The notes below the pieces were generated by a model. That model was not told the DNA's origin and ran no database searches. It saw only the letters and a list, made by a program, of their open reading frames with translations. Made by a program: the position numbers and the translations under genes. Below are positions 20,340 through 33,384 of a DNA stretch of 64,000 nucleotides, one piece after another. The stretch is taken from NCBI GenBank assembly GCA_977006965.1, contig OZ345358.1, positions 2,914,001-2,978,000 on the forward strand, given 5' to 3'. Numbering within the stretch: position 1 is the first letter of the stretch; the number at the start of each line of letters is the position of its first letter. This stretch comes from Phymatolithon calcareum. Lineage: Eukaryota; Rhodophyta; Florideophyceae; Hapalidiales.

Positions 20340-23030
20340 CTCGCCCCGCTTTTTAAAACGTCAGCAGAAAAAGGCCACCAGTCATTTCCAAGGACAAGCA
20401 TCATTTAATGCACATGTCGAACACTGTAAAGATCCAGTGAGGCACAATTGCTGCCTTGGCATTTACCGAAGGACTGTCATTACTTGGTAGACTCACAATT
20501 GCCCAATAATTCTTCAAATTGGCGATATTTTTGAACCAAACGTAATCTCAGAAATAACCCTGTACAAAGCAGATTTACTTTTTAATACAAATTTTGATAC
20601 TTATAGATTCTGCTTTACTCCCCTTCGAACCTCCCCCTGGTTGTGCCCTTGAAATAGATCAATGGAGTGCCAGAACGACCGGTTGACTATTCCGACAGGG
20701 AAGCTTGACGTCGATGGAGGACATCTCTTCCATGCCCCAGGCCTATTTTAAACGAGCAAAAATCATCTGCGGAAGTTTTAGATACAGGTTTGCCTCGACA
20801 GAAGTTTCTACAGTTGCTATTTGACTCAACGTGTCATGTTTTCATTCTTTCTTTGTATTGCGGAGTCAAATCAGTTTTGTGCACAAAGGGGCCTGGAGGA
20901 CCATGGACCTTCGCTTTGGACCACTCCCGGGTCCGTTTAATATCATACCAGATTGAAGTCATCGACGTTGTGATCCGTCATCACCTCGGAATGCGTGGTG
21001 CAAGAAACCGTGCGCCAAAGACGCCGGTCAGTGTCAGATCTGATTGAACACAAGAAATCACTTCCCCCGCGATCGAGGGTCATATCTAAGGCGCAGAATC
21101 CACATTCAAATATCCCTAGTCACTGAGAATATATCGTAGCGAGTATTGGTGACAGCCACCGCGGCGTGAGGGCGAACGGCGCCGAACTGCCTACATTTCA
21201 CGCTTGAATTGCTCTCCTCGTTTTCCAGTCGGCCGTGCCACAGCCCCACGGTGCCTCCGTGTCGAGCACACACTAGTTGTGCCACTGCTCGGAACGACAT
21301 CTGTTGGAAGCTCTTCTTTTACAACTGGTGTCATCGGGCGTGCAGGTCACTGTTGCTGTACAGGTCTACTTAGTTCGTCGCTTCATCCTGTGCTGGCTGA
21401 AACTAACGCCATGGAGAAACAGTTCATGAAGTAGTCTGGAAATTCGTATTTCTTTTCACCGACAATAACGCTTAGCACGTCAAAGGTCACATCCGTACTT
21501 GAAGAGCGTCTCCATAAATCTGACAAGGGCTAATAAATTTTTCTCTGCTTGTACACAGATGTTTCACGTTTCGTATTCTCTTTTCTCGGTGCGATCGGAA
21601 CATCCGCGTTTATCGCGGCAATATAAGCGCTGCTGAACTATCATCTAAGTGTTTTGGAGGTCTCATGATGCGGGAAGATTTGGAGCTTGAAAACCGTGAC
21701 TCGAAGCCTGTGGGCAAATGGTCTCGCGTGGACTTCGACATGAATATGATTCGTATCGATCCCACCTTGCATCAATTCGAACGGCGAAACTCATGTCATC
21801 ACATTTCCCTTCCTTCCATCTCTGAACTATGCCCTTCGCCGCGAGAAGCTGGAAGTTCGAGTTTCCCTCCCGGAGGGCGCATTGTATGTTGAACGTTTGC
21901 CGTACAACTCGATTAATTTCGCGCTGGAGGACATTTTGCTTTTCTGAACGACTGACCGTGACTTTGTCGCATGCAAATATCAAGTCTCAATCGAGCCATG
22001 CGTGTGACATTTCAGTAAGGAATAACTTTTCGTTCTCGAAACTACTCATTGCGCTGACGTTTGTGGTCGCAGATGTTATCTCCATCTTCACCTTCGATTT
22101 GGAGTTTGCGCGAAGCGATGTAGTTCTCGTCGGGGAAGAAGAGGAGGAGAATCGAAAAAGTGATCTTCTCCAAGAGGTGGAGAAGTTTCAAAGGCCTATT
22201 CCTAGATAATGGAAAGTTACCGTTACCTGTTCTTGCAAGGTCTTCACTTTAACGAGTGTCGTGGGGCTGTGAATGACGTGACCACAAAGAGAACGAACCT
22301 TTCCATGAGTCTGTTGAAGCAGGAGCAGACTTTGAAGTCGGCTGAACACGAAATGGGAGAATACTTTGAAGCAAGCGCGGAAGTATTCGATGCAATTTCT
22401 CTGCATTGAGAATGCGTTTCACTCTGGTGACTTGCAGCGATCGAATTACGAAGCAGAGCAGAAGAGAACTGTTCCTGTTTCGAAAAGCCTTTTTGTGGAT
22501 GTATTAAACTTGTTTTAGTCTATCATCGCTGACCATTTAAACACAATGGCGCTCAACTCACTTGCCTCAAAGTTCAAGTCTCTCTAGCACCACTTGATAA
22601 TAGTCAACGAGCTAGTTAAGCTTGTATAATTCCTCTGACATTTTTAAGAAGCATATCGAGTTTCTCGCTTGGGGTTCAGAAGTCAAGCGCTATGATCGCG
22701 TTCTAAAAGTGAAAAAGCGATTTTGGTTTCAATATTAACAGTCTTAGAAACAACATTGCCCTCATCCAGCGCGTCCTTTAAGACAGCAATCTTTTTCTTT
22801 GGGACTCTCTTGTAACATATGTTCCATGTCACTTTACAGATTTCTTCCTTCGCCTTTCACATCGCTTGATAATGGCGGTTGAAAATCCACCCATAATATC
22901 CCGTTCCGTTTATGACTTTGCTGAAACAGGAGAATCTGTGTCCAGTCTCTTTCGCCACAGCTCTTCAAAAACTCTGATGTTGCGTTCCTCCAGTTTTCCA
23001 TACTTACGTTGCAAATGACGCAGATATGAT
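20340..23030. other. No recognisable gene
   Basis: Short open frames on both strands (for example 21663-21983 minus, 21829-22209 plus) without recognisable motifs. No terminal repeats were identified. Confidence 0.35.
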
Positions 23031-23039
23031 TCGCTTCTT

Positions 23040-24330
23040 TTTGGCATGGTGTGATTTTCGTGGACTCAGGAGCACGTTCCGCAGAATTAGGTATCGATCG
23101 CCTCCATACGGTTTGGTTCGTCGCAATTGAAGCAGCCTATGATGATAAGACGGTTAAATATGTCAGATTGTGTTATTGCAGCATCTACCTTTCGGCGATC
23201 AGAAACGTTTATATGGCGATCGAGGTAACGTCATTTTCCCTGAAATATAATCCCAGGTACAATTCTGAAGTCTGGGGTTACTTTTCTGTGCCCAGTTCTA
23301 ATACTCTCACGGCTACTTTCTCCTCATTTTAATATGTAGGGCAGCCTCTAGCTCCCCATAAAGCTGTGAAAAGTCGAGGTTGCGTGTAGAAATACGGCAC
23401 AACGGCTCCGGTTCCGAAGAGAGACCAACCGTTCCATTCAGAAGAAACTCCAGTTTGTGTGCAGGTCCTCGGTGTGGTTGAGGAACCTGCGGGACGAGTT
23501 TGGTGATCAGCGTATATACCGATTCCAGGGCTGTAGACTCATCAAGATCATCTCCTGTAAACGTCCATAGACGTAATCCATTCCATTAGTTTTTCGCAAG
23601 ACTCTGGCGTACGGATGAGTTGTACTCCTTGTCAATCATTTCATCGGCCTGCTGAAAAGTGTTAAGAAAGTGTGCCACCCGGTCCAAGCAGAAAGGCTTT
23701 GCATCTCCACGGAGAAGGTTGTGGAGATATTGTTTCTTTTCAGGGGTAAGACTGTATTACCCGGATACCTGTCAGTATTCCACTACAAACTCAGTCCACG
23801 ATTCCCCTATATCACCGGAGAATTTGCACTTCTGTCTTTAAATCGCATTGCGACGTTGTGTGCCGCCTTATTTTCCTTCTGTCTGTGGTCATCCGAGGAC
23901 GTCGCGGTGCTGGAGACGCTGCCGAAATCGCAAAGCACGACGACTGTCGTCCGCGAGCGACAATGCTACATACCAATTCCCTAGCAGCAAAAGCATCTTC
24001 ATTATCCTCGTATAGAGACTTAGCTAAAGTAATAAGAATGCAACGAGAACTGTGTGGCGTAAGCTTGGCATCTATTTCGTTGAGCAAGTCACGAGGATTC
24101 AAAAACACGGCGGCTATTGATCTCATCTCAGTGAGAAGAGCACTGCGCGAGGAAGCATATCAACAAATGCTTCCTTCACTTGCATGCCAGTCATTCCGGT
24201 ATTTCTAATTCTCTCATCTAGATCACGCACAGAGAGTATCAGTCCAGCTATTGCACTGTTTAATTCATGCCATTTGACTTGTGCCCTGAAATTTCGAGTA
24301 GAAAATGCGTCATTTCCTCCGTTATTACTC
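23040..24330 (-). pseudogene. Copia-2 gag remnant, fragment 1
   Basis: DNA at 23090-23480 and 23640-23860 is similar to the gag part of the 43-47 kb copia in the same minus orientation, including the CFNC zinc-knuckle start (here CFNCDEPNR, with the His replaced by Arg). The section 23870-24260 is similar to 58380-59060 and encodes the gag N-terminus (LVCSIVARGRQSS and AFVDMLPRAVLFS). Frames are broken throughout. No polymerase follows, so this is a gag-only fragment. Confidence 0.6.
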
Positions 24331-24339
24331 ATTTTTTCC

Positions 24340-24850
24340 TAGCCAAAGATTCAATTCGACCCTCGCTAATTCCGAGACCACGTCAAAGAGACAGTTCCGA
24401 GTACACTACAAGGCTTATTGCCGACACCCTGTTTTCCTTTATGTTATATATTCGCAGCGTCAGATAGCACAGAAACCCCCTTGGTACTGTAAAAAGAAAA
24501 TAGAAAAATCAGGAAGTAGAGAGTACGAGAGGAAGCCCAGGTAGCGCGTAGACAAAAACCTCCAGAAACCAAATAGTCTCGTTTTTGCATGCTAAGGAAC
24601 AAAAGTCGCCAAACAAGATAATACCAAACCGAATCGTCGAACCAGAAATGTGAACAGTACCGCAGTCAGTATGAAATACCCACGAGAAAGCAAATAAAGA
24701 GACAGCACAGAAAGTTGTAGGGGTAGTTCGGACAGCAGCGTTGGCAGTAGAACTGAAAGCGTGTAAAGTCCGGCGAACACGGTAAGCAGTCTTGTAGTTA
24801 ATACGGAGAGAGCTGCGGAAATAACAGAAACGGCAGGAACAACAGCAACA
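24340..24850. other. No recognisable gene
   Basis: Short frames only, including a hydrophobic minus-strand frame at 24592-24780 that has no supporting evidence. Confidence 0.35.
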
Positions 24851-24879
24851 GGGGCAATAATATCAGCTGAAATAACAGC

Positions 24880-24935
24880 AATTGTAGCAATTGCAAGCAG
24901 AAGCAGTAGCAGCAGAAGCAGCAGAAGTCGATGCT
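24880..24935 (+). repeat. AGC/AGA-rich microsatellite-like tract
   Basis: Imperfect GCAGAAGCAGTAGCAGCAGA-type repeats preceded by degenerate AGCAA/ATAACAGC units from about 24830. Confidence 0.7.
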
Positions 24936-24959
24936 TCGTTCAGTGATGCAGGTACAACG

Positions 24960-25735
24960 CGCGATTTTTTTGCAACAGAGTGAGAACCGTGGCAGTGCTG
25001 TTCAGTCTTGCGGGAGATCAATTTTTCTTTTCAAATCAGGCAGGTTGCTTCACATTTCTTTGCGCTGGTTTAAAATTCGCGAATGTGATTTTTAGCAAGT
25101 AGTTACAATTCGTACACAAATAGGTGAAATAAAATAAATTTTTAGGCCTACGTGCAGTATAACGGATTCCCAGTTTGACCCGATATACCTATGCAACTGG
25201 ATTGCAGTCCTGGAGCGCGATAAGTGGGAGCAGAGCGTGTTAAACACGAAGTTTTGACTGTATATATCACCGACAAGTGAGGGATGAGCGGTTGGAACGC
25301 CAGGTGGAACCGGTGTTACTCACCGGGCGAAGAGCGAAGAGGTCGGTACGGTGCCTCAGCCAGTGACGTGGGCAAAGTCGGAGGTAGCACTTTTTGCTGC
25401 GAAATGCCCAGTTCAGGTGGAGGACCTAGTACTCCTCTGGTCTAGTCGGTCCATTCTATATAGACCCGCCGGCAAAGTCTAGAACTATTCTCCGCAGTGT
25501 CAGGCGCATTGCTGACATCAGGAACAGACACGCAATTGAAGCAAAGCTCTTAATTCACAAGTCCGTTGTGGATGCGGAGCGACGAACAGGAGGATCTTTC
25601 TGCAGAGCCACGGAACGGAGGCAAGGGCCGTGTCACGCTGATGCAGAAGCGTGCACTGCGTTTTGACTCACGGAAGAAAATAGTGCGCCCACTGTCCTTG
25701 TAATGCATTACATGAAATCTACCAGCTGTAAACAT
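24960..25735. other. No recognisable gene
   Basis: Likely contains the region beyond the 3' end of copia-1 (its LTR would be expected here), but no LTR pair could be confirmed by eye. Confidence 0.3.
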
Positions 25736-25740
25736 AAATA

Positions 25741-27548
25741 CTAACAGGCAGTATCAGTATTATCAGCAGTCTCGCAGTTCTTGATTTCCAACTTTCCAGT
25801 GGCAACAACATCTCGTACGCAATGGTATTGTATGTCGATGTTCTTGTTTCGCTGAGTTATTGTACCGTTCCTTCGGGTGGCGATTGAACTCTGACTGTCG
25901 GTGTACAGAGTCATGTGAAGATGGCTTGGAGAGACTGTGGACATCGGCGATGAGTCGTGATATCCACACGGCTTCCTTGGCGGCAGCACACGAAGCGATA
26001 TATTCTGCTTCGCATGTTGGTCTTGCAACGATCGTCTGCTTCCTCGAATGTGCAGCTTATGGCTCCCCCTTCGAGTAGGAACACATATGCACTTGTGGAA
26101 CGCCAAGTCTCTCTACATCATGCCCAATCCGAGTTGGTGTATCAGAGTGAGACCAAGTCGCTGTTTGAGCCAAAAAGTATTCCGTAGTACCGAGTATCTG
26201 CGATGTATCAAAGAACACGATTGACAGCCATCCAATGACGTTTTACTGGCTTCTCGCAGAATTAAGACATCTTGCCGATCGAGTCCGATATTTCTGGGCG
26301 AGTTCCCACCATCAAGTACATGAGACTCCCGATTCCCGGACGATCTGGAACTTGGTCTGACACCGGCTCCGTGATATCAACTTCTTCAATCTCGGTGTTC
26401 TTTTCACTCGACTCCATTGGCGTTTGTGCTGGTTTTGAATTTTCCATACGAAAACGTTACAAGACTGACTGGGCGTAAACTTACTGTCAGAGATGAAGGG
26501 CCCGAAGTTTTTGATTTCTTCGGATTTCAAATCCAAGACACAACTGGCTTCCTTAAGATCCTTCATTTCGAATTGGCGGTTCAGCTCCGCCTTGATCCAC
26601 AAAATGGAAGAGGTGTTTTTCCGGGAATCAGCAAGTCATCCGCATACGAAGCGATGATCATGATTGAATTAGACTTGTGACGGACGTACAGACATGGATC
26701 ATTTGAAGTGCTCGAGACTTACTAGAGACTCCAAACTCGTCGCTGAGGAACTTGTCGATCTTCGCGTGCCATGTCGAGGAGCTTGGTTCAAACCATATAG
26801 TGCTTGAGGAGTTTTCACAACAGATCGGGACGTTTCGCATCTTGGAAGCCAGCGGGAATTTCAATGCAGATGTCTTCGACGAGGTCGTCGTGCAGGAAAT
26901 CGGTAACAAAACCTATTTCGTGAAGCTCCAAATCACGGACTGCAGCCGTTGCAAGTAGGATACGGATCGACGTGAACTTGGCGACGGGGCATAAGTCTCA
27001 CTGTAGTCCATTTCATGCACCTCTCGGAACGCTTTCGTTACAATGCGAGATTTCGGGCCTGTATCCTTGACCTTGAAGACTTATTTTCACGGTAGGACGT
27101 TCATGCCAGACTTGCAAGTTACCAGCTTCCAAGTGTTGTTTGCGGTGACTGACGAATGTTCCTTCTCAATAGCGGGAGATGAAAAGTCGACATTTTCGAT
27201 TGAAGTCGCTTCCTTGAAGGTCTGCGCTACGTTTTGAGAAGACATATGGCGTTCTGATGCAAGATTGACGGACTCGAAAGAAAGCACAGCAGTATGCGAG
27301 GGAAAATTCCAAGATTCAGTCTGACGTTTGGAGACCCGAGCTGACCTACGCAGAATAGGTTTGGCGATCATCGGAGTAGTTCCGTCCAATGCCGGTGGAG
27401 TTGTAGGTTTTTCTTCATTCTCTGCCTGTTGACCTTCGTTACTATCCATATCGATGTTCTCGTGTCCCTGTTCCGAAATTTCCTTCGCTTCCACCATTTC
27501 CTCACATATTTTGTCGTGTACAATGTGTTCGGTCGTGACATAATCCAC
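25741..27548 (-). pseudogene. Copia-1 reverse transcriptase and RNase H
   Basis: Frame-shifted relative to integrase at about 27540. Visible in order: a Ser/Pro-rich linker, NNTWKLV, YAPVAKFTSIRILLA, FLHDDLVEDI, EIPAGFQ, the catalytic box SYADDLLIPG at about 26640-26670 (YADD for the usual YVDD), FEMKDLKEA, then GSLMYLMVGTRPEI and RNase H motifs (SCAAAKEAVWISRL) near 25960. Several frames are needed, so it is a pseudogene. Confidence 0.8.
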
Positions 27549-28980
27549 TATTTGATTCGTCGAACGTCACGACCTTAGAAACAATGAATTTCCGCAGCTC
27601 TGGATCCCAAACCGTGTACCCTTTTGACTGATTTGAGTATCCCAGCATAATGACTTCACGAGTACGACTATCGAGTTTTTTCACTTTCTTTCTCGGGATG
27701 GCGTACCAACACTTGACGCCAAACACGAGCAGGTGACCCAAATAAGGAGGGCAGCCATCCAAATAAGATTCGGGGCTCGTGTTCGATGGAATTCCAAGCG
27801 ATATTACTCGATTTCGAACATATAAAGCAGTTGAAAGTGCTTCAGCCCGGAACTTCTTCTCGATTGCACAGTGCTGAAGCCTCGAACGTACCAAGTTCAG
27901 AAGTGTGCGGTTCATTCGCTCAGCCACTCCATTTTGTTGTCGGGTATATGCGACTGTGAGCTGGTGATGAATGCCGTGATCGGAGAGGTATACTCGAGAC
28001 TCGTTAGATAGGTACTCGCCTCCGTTGCCGTTTCTGATCGCTTTGAGCTTTGGCAGAGTCGAGAAGTCCTGAATGTTCAGGCGCTTAAGCTGCTTTTCTG
28101 TCTGCGTTTCAGCGTACTTGTAGAACATTCGAAAATACTCAAAGCTCTTCGATTTCTTTTTCATTGTGAATACCGTGGTCCACTTTGAACGATCGTCGAT
28201 GAAAGTGACGAAGTACTGAGAGCTTCCAAGTGACGGAATATATATGGGTCCAAGATCGTCAGAATACACGAGATCAGGTACACCCTTTGACCGCTAGCTA
28301 CTGGACTTTGGAATTAGATCGCGAAGACATTTTTCGGCGAGACAGCCTTGGCATGGATGTGTTGTTTGTGAGCTTGAAGAGATGTTAACACCTTTAAGCA
28401 CCCCATGACGTACCACATCGGAGATACCAGAAGGGTGGAAATAAGAAAGACGTTCATGCCAGAGTTGGAGACTCGCCAAACAAGATACATCGTTAACTTT
28501 ATTCTCATTTCCAAGATCGAGTGCATACAAATTGTTGTGCAAAGTACCTTATGCAATAGTAGCATCATGTGCCTTACCAAAGCAGCGCCCGTTTTTAAAT
28601 GTATTTCCGTCCCCATATTCATCCATTTTGGACACCGACAGTAGAGAGTATCTAAAGTCTGGAATGTGCATCACATCTTTGATCTTGGACCTTGATACTT
28701 TGCCTCCAATTTTGACTGTGATGATGGCATCTCCATTTCCAGCGACTGTGGCTGTTGCTTTCGATCCCATCTCCACGGTTCTGGACGATTTGGTTAACGA
28801 GCAGAAGAGAGAGCAGATGTGCGATGTACTCCCGGAGTCAATAATCCAGGACTTAGACTTCTCAGGAATATCAGAACTGCGCACTTTGGCCATCAAGCAT
28901 ACGAAGTCGGAACCGCACATCACTCGAATGGGCTCGTGTTCATCAGTCACAAAATGCAGCTGGTTTAAGCTGTATTCCAT
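27502..28980 (-). pseudogene. Copia-1 protease, gag-pre-integrase and integrase
   Basis: One frame spans protease to integrase with only two nonsense codons (TAA at 28549-28551, TAG at 28294-28296). Protease: WIIDSGSTSHIC with the catalytic DSG intact. Gag-pre-integrase: LWHERLSYFHPSG and a CQGC pair. Integrase core: DDLGPI, then IRNGNGGEY where the family has a DNGGEY box, so the second catalytic Asp is Gly (GAC to GGC), then NGVAERMNRTLL with the Glu kept. The integrase is therefore catalytically dead even without the stops. Confidence 0.85.
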
Positions 28981-29083
28981 TCCGACGTTTGTAGCCTTCT
29001 GGAGCGAAATGCGGAAATTTGGTCCAACGCTTCAATGCATGTTGTCCTTGGCGGTAACATTGGTCGCAGTAGTCACGGATTCA

Positions 29084-29368
29084 TTATCCATCGCGCCTAG
29101 CATTGAACAGTGAAGCAGTCTCCGTTTTGACGTTTGATTCTTCGACGCGTGTTGACATACGTTGCTCTTCCTGAAGCAGACGAATCTTCACAAAGTCAAG
29201 CGAGAATGTTTCCTCTTCCTTCCAAAGTGCGTCAAGTGCACTGATCAAGCAGTCGTAGCGTTCTGGAAGACCGCTGAGCACAGCAATTGCCATATCCTTA
29301 TCGTCGATATCGACAACCATCGACTTGAGGGTGCATGTGGGTTTTCGAATACGGGTTTTGTCGGGCAA
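29084..29368 (-). pseudogene. Copia-1 gag fragment
   Basis: Contains AVLSGLPERYDCLISAL and LLQEEQRM, typical of the copia gag (UBN2/retrotran-gag) C-terminal part. In the next frame, about 29020-29095, CDQCYRQGQHALKRW is a zinc knuckle in which the last Cys position is Trp. Gag forms the particle and binds RNA; here both frame and knuckle are damaged. Confidence 0.7.
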
Positions 29369-29587
29369 TATAGAATAGTGCTCAGAACTAGATGTGGTTA
29401 TGTCATTTTTCAGAAATGAAAGTTAAGGCTCATTTTCAAAAAAAATAAAAAATCAGCATAAACTGTAAGTATACAAAATCGTCAAGTGGAAGTACTGTGA
29501 GGATTTGTTTTTAGTTTTGCTCAAATGTGTAGAATTTAATTTGGAAAATAAATTTAAGTTTTGGATTCCTTATACCTGTTTTGTATC

Positions 29588-30564
29588 GAGAAATTTCGCT
29601 AGATAGACCGGAAAAGTTCGCAAAATTCGCTAAATCGGCACCCCTTGCAAAAACTACTACTCGTTATGGTACACAGAGCACATTATAAAAATAAGATTCT
29701 CAAAAAATAATATTTAATTCATGCGCTACTCTCTATGCTTTACCTCCTCGTCGCAAGTGGTATCTCCGTCATCGCAGGTGATGAGGTCAATTATCATTGG
29801 CTAAGCCGCTTTGTCGATATGGTTTTGCCTCTCCTCAACAGTATTTTGGAAGTTTGGCCTGGCGCATGTCTGGGAGAAGTGAACGGTGTTTCCGCACGAG
29901 GAGCAGTGACGGGCCCTCATTTCGGACAGCGAGTAGGGCCTCTTGCTCCTGCGGCCCGGCTTAGCGACAAGGTCATACAGTTCTTGGTTCGACCCGATGC
30001 TGAGCCAAGAGTCGAGAAGATTACAAGAGTACAGGGACGAGGCTAAATGGCCGCCGGTGCTCTTCAAAGTGGCGGCAAGAGCATGTAGCGCGGTAGTCTC
30101 TGTTAACTACCACATGGAATGGTGTCACTTCGTTGCTAACAGCACACCTCAGCATGTCACTTTCGACGACTTCATGCTCCAAAAGCAGCTTTTCTGCTCG
30201 GAGGATTATTGCCTAGTGCGTCTTGTAGCAATAAGGCGTGAGGAACTTGCCCGTCGATGTGCCTTACCAATAGACGTGTTACGGGCGATTAAGAGGTTGA
30301 CAGCGTCGTCAAATTTTGCTCCAGGGTAGTCGCCCACCCTTAGCACGAGCTCATTTTTCTCTATGAATTCAGACGGTTTAGGCGAGAGCGTTGTAAGATA
30401 GCTTAGCAGTCGAATGCGACGAGGTGCAGGGTACTTTGCGTGGCGGATGAGTAGTGTAATGATATGAGGCTGTCTAGCTCATATCATAACGAGTAGTTTT
30501 TTTGCAAGGGGTGCCGATTTTGCGAATTCTGCAAACGTTTTCGGTCCATGCAGCGAATTTCCTC
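29588..30564 (-). mobile_element. Deleted Mutator-like element (MULE), 977 bp
   Basis: Terminal inverted repeats of about 80 bp: 29588-29669 and 30484-30564 are reverse complements with scattered mismatches (shared core GGCACCCCTTGCAAAAA). It is flanked by a 10-bp direct duplication, GTTTTGTATC at 29578-29587 and GTTTTGCATC at 30565-30574, one mismatch. Long TIRs and a 9-11 bp duplication are the Mutator signature. The interior retains only the C-terminal part of a transposase. Confidence 0.85.
29801..30330 (-). pseudogene. MULE transposase C-terminal remnant (SWIM finger and zinc knuckle)
   Basis: On the minus strand, VVVNRDYRATCSCRHFEEH at about 30060-30115 resembles the SWIM zinc finger (CxC...CxH) of MULE transposases, but the second pair reads PFSL instead of PCxH. 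After a TAA and a frame change, CSSCGNTVHFSQTC at about 29870-29912 is a CCHC zinc knuckle as often found at the C-terminus of this family. The catalytic DDE domain is absent. Non-functional. Confidence 0.7.
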
Positions 30565-30579
30565 GTTTTGCATCATACT

Positions 30580-32210
30580 GCTTCCAAAAATCTATAAGAT
30601 CATCTAATTTCTTAGCACGCTATTGTGCATCTTGCGGCACAGCACGCTTACTGGCACTAGAAAATTTCCCGTCTCGTACTGTTACATCTGAAGTGTAATA
30701 CCGATCAAGAATCCTTCTGTTTTTGAGGGGACGTTCTCAAGCGAAGCATTAGGTAACAGAAAAGCAGAACTATTCAAATAGGAGTGCTGCATAATATATT
30801 CTCGATCGTATTAGTAGATATATTTTTTCGCAGAAAAAAATAAAGACTTTTTCTCGAAATAATTTGTAAAATTCTTGACTCTTACTTGTGCAAAAATTGT
30901 TCTTCTCAAATATAAAGTCGCGCCGAGTGGATATTTTGAGAGCTGCGGGAATGTGAAAGTAATGCGCTCTCTTAGGCACTCCAGTGCATAATCTGCAGCA
31001 TAATCACTTAGAAAATACAAAGCAAAGATTTGTTGTGCTCCCATTTTCTCCTTTCTCGCTTTGGAGTGCATAGTTTTGTACACAGTTGGACGCATAGTTC
31101 TGCTTACATGAACATTTAGCTCTGTATTGTTCTGATTGAGAGCCGTGTTATTGCAGCAATGACCGAGAGGCACATTTGACTGCCTTTTAAACAATATGCT
31201 ATGGAAGTACGTGCCATAGTGTCATCCTCGTAAAGCCTGCGTTTATATTTCTTGGTATTCTGAGATTCATCAGAAATTGTACTTGCTTTTTCTGGGGGAG
31301 CCACAAAGGCAGATAGCAACGATCACACAAAAAAGATCGAAAACGGAAACAATGCAAGCCCTGCTTTTCTAGATCTATGGCTAAAATATGTTCCCTTCCG
31401 ATTGGTATAAAAATCATTTAATTCGGAAATCAATTTCGCATAGATGACATTTTCGAGCGCGCAAAGCACGGGCCCACTCTAAAGCGACGGGTGTGCTAAA
31501 AAGATGCAATGTCTGGGCATGAGGGCATTTGTCCAGAAAAAGGGGTGACTCCCCTGTATACCGTACTACATCGGAAATCCAGCCGATATTCTTACTCGGA
31601 GCCTTGTCATTGAGAATTTCCCTACTGTGCTGTACATCGTAATTTTTCATGTACTCCTGCAGTACTGTAGCTGCCCAAGGGAATTTTCTCGTATGAAATC
31701 TCAAATGGTGGACGTTGAATACGAGAGGACTAAAAATAATTAAATAAATAATCTTTCGGTTTGAAGCTATCAGTTCAGATATTCTATATTCAAGTATTCA
31801 GTACTCCTTTATTTTTTTTGAATATTAGCTGAAACAAACTCGAGACAAGCATTCTGTATTCAGAAAATAGAGGATATCTAAAAAAGGAGATTCAAATATC
31901 GAGGATCGACTGAACACATCTGTTCTGATACGCGCTATATAACCCTAGATACAAACCCGCAATGCCAGTACAGAAGCTGCTTGTGGATCGAGAGGTCTTG
32001 TAAAGTGACACGTTGAGCTGTGTTGTTCGCAAAGAAGGGGCAGAACTCTATATGTCAGTTAATAGCGACTATGGCCCTATAAGCTCTTCTCGCCACTTTG
32101 AATGCACTACTGGACATGTATCCAGGTTGTCGCTGCCCTTTTGCACGCTTATAGACGCTTGATTCAGCATCGGGTCGCGTTCGACCCGTGGAAGAAGCAC
32201 TGGTTCGGGG
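30580..32210. other. No recognisable gene
   Basis: AT-rich with short frames (for example minus 30811-31194, 31414-31704). Partly self-complementary GATATTC/GAATATC-type sequence near 31770-31910. Nothing assignable. Confidence 0.35.
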
Positions 32211-32219
32211 ACCTATGAA

Positions 32220-32520
32220 TGTTAAGAACGTGGGCCGAGTAAGACGAGAGCAGCCTCACGCGTGCTTGCTGAAAGGTTCGCCTTAAGCCCGGTAAGACGG
32301 AGGAAGTACGTTAAGCTCGCAGAAGAATACTAAGGAAGAGAAGAAGTATTGGGCATCTTAGAGAAGAGAAGCACCTCAATGAAGCTCTAAGACAAGCAGA
32401 AGAAGGTATGGTATCAAAAACCGGACGCACACGGGAAGCAGCAAAAATATGGGCGTTGGAATAAGAAGGATGGACAGTTAAAATCCTGGTCGACAGGCCG
32501 AATGAACTACCAAGAGTGTT
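32220..32520 (+). pseudogene. Possible LINE 3' coding fragment
   Basis: A plus-strand frame near 32425-32510 reads AAKIWALE(stop)EGWTVKIL, resembling LLEEMGSQGAWAVRIL from the LINE-B C-terminal region at 10640-10710. Short and broken; the match is suggestive only. Confidence 0.25.
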
Positions 32521-32789
32521 ACGTATTTGAGACTGAACTGCGCAGTTGAGATGCTTGAGATTTCTTTTCAACAGAGCCCCTTTGTGGAGAAAATCAGTTT
32601 TATTGAAGTGCTTTGGGCTTGGTACTGTGGTTAAGCTCGATGTGCTCCAACGCACATTACGGTGCGTGAAGATGGACTAAGAAACGGAATATGAATGCGA
32701 ACGACTCACTCAAGCCCTCACAGGGAGAGAAATTTGGGTTAAGGAGATATTAGGAAGGTATTAGAGAGATGAATGTAGAAGAGAGAGAG

Positions 32790-33380
32790 AAGCTGCCCTG
32801 TTAATCCAATAGAGGTTTTGGGAGCTTCTGATTTAAATCAAAATATAACCCCATTACGCGTGTTGCAGTCATTGGTGACAAGCTAGAATAAGAAGATATG
32901 GTGCCGCTAGACCTTGAGGCTAAGCCGCCTACAAGCGCAAGAATCCCTATTTGCAGTCCTAAATGAGGGCCTGTAACTGCTTCTCGTGCTAAAACAGCGG
33001 TCGCTTCTTACAGACATACGGTAGGCCGAACATCCACAATGTTCTCGAGGCGAAGCAAAAAAAGATCGACGAAGCGGCTCAGTCTATGATCATCGACCTC
33101 ACCGCCTTCAAAGACGGAGGTACTATCAATAGTTGCGACGAGGAGCTAAACCAGAGAGAGTAGCGTATTCAATAAATTTTACTGTCTTATAGAGTGCTCT
33201 GAGAAACGGATAAGTAGTAGGTTTGACTTGGATGAGTATGATAGAATATTTTGCTAGTGGTGATGAGTAGAGGTTTTGGCTAAGGGTGTCTATTTGACCT
33301 ACTTTTACCACTTTTGGTGGTCATTTAGAGAAATAGCGTCTTCGCGAATTTTTCATGCTGCGAATTCTTGTGTCGAAGTC
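32790..33380. other. No recognisable gene
   Basis: Short frames only. Confidence 0.35.
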
Positions 33381-33384
33381 CCCA

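Larger units (their letters stand above)
25741..29413 (-). mobile_element. Copia-1, decayed Ty1/copia retrotransposon
   Basis: In minus-strand order: gag, zinc-knuckle remnant, protease, gag-pre-integrase, integrase, reverse transcriptase and RNase H, the standard Ty1/copia gene order. Frames are broken by stops and shifts, and the integrase lacks a catalytic Asp. LTRs could not be delimited, so the true ends lie outside the given coordinates. Confidence 0.85.
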
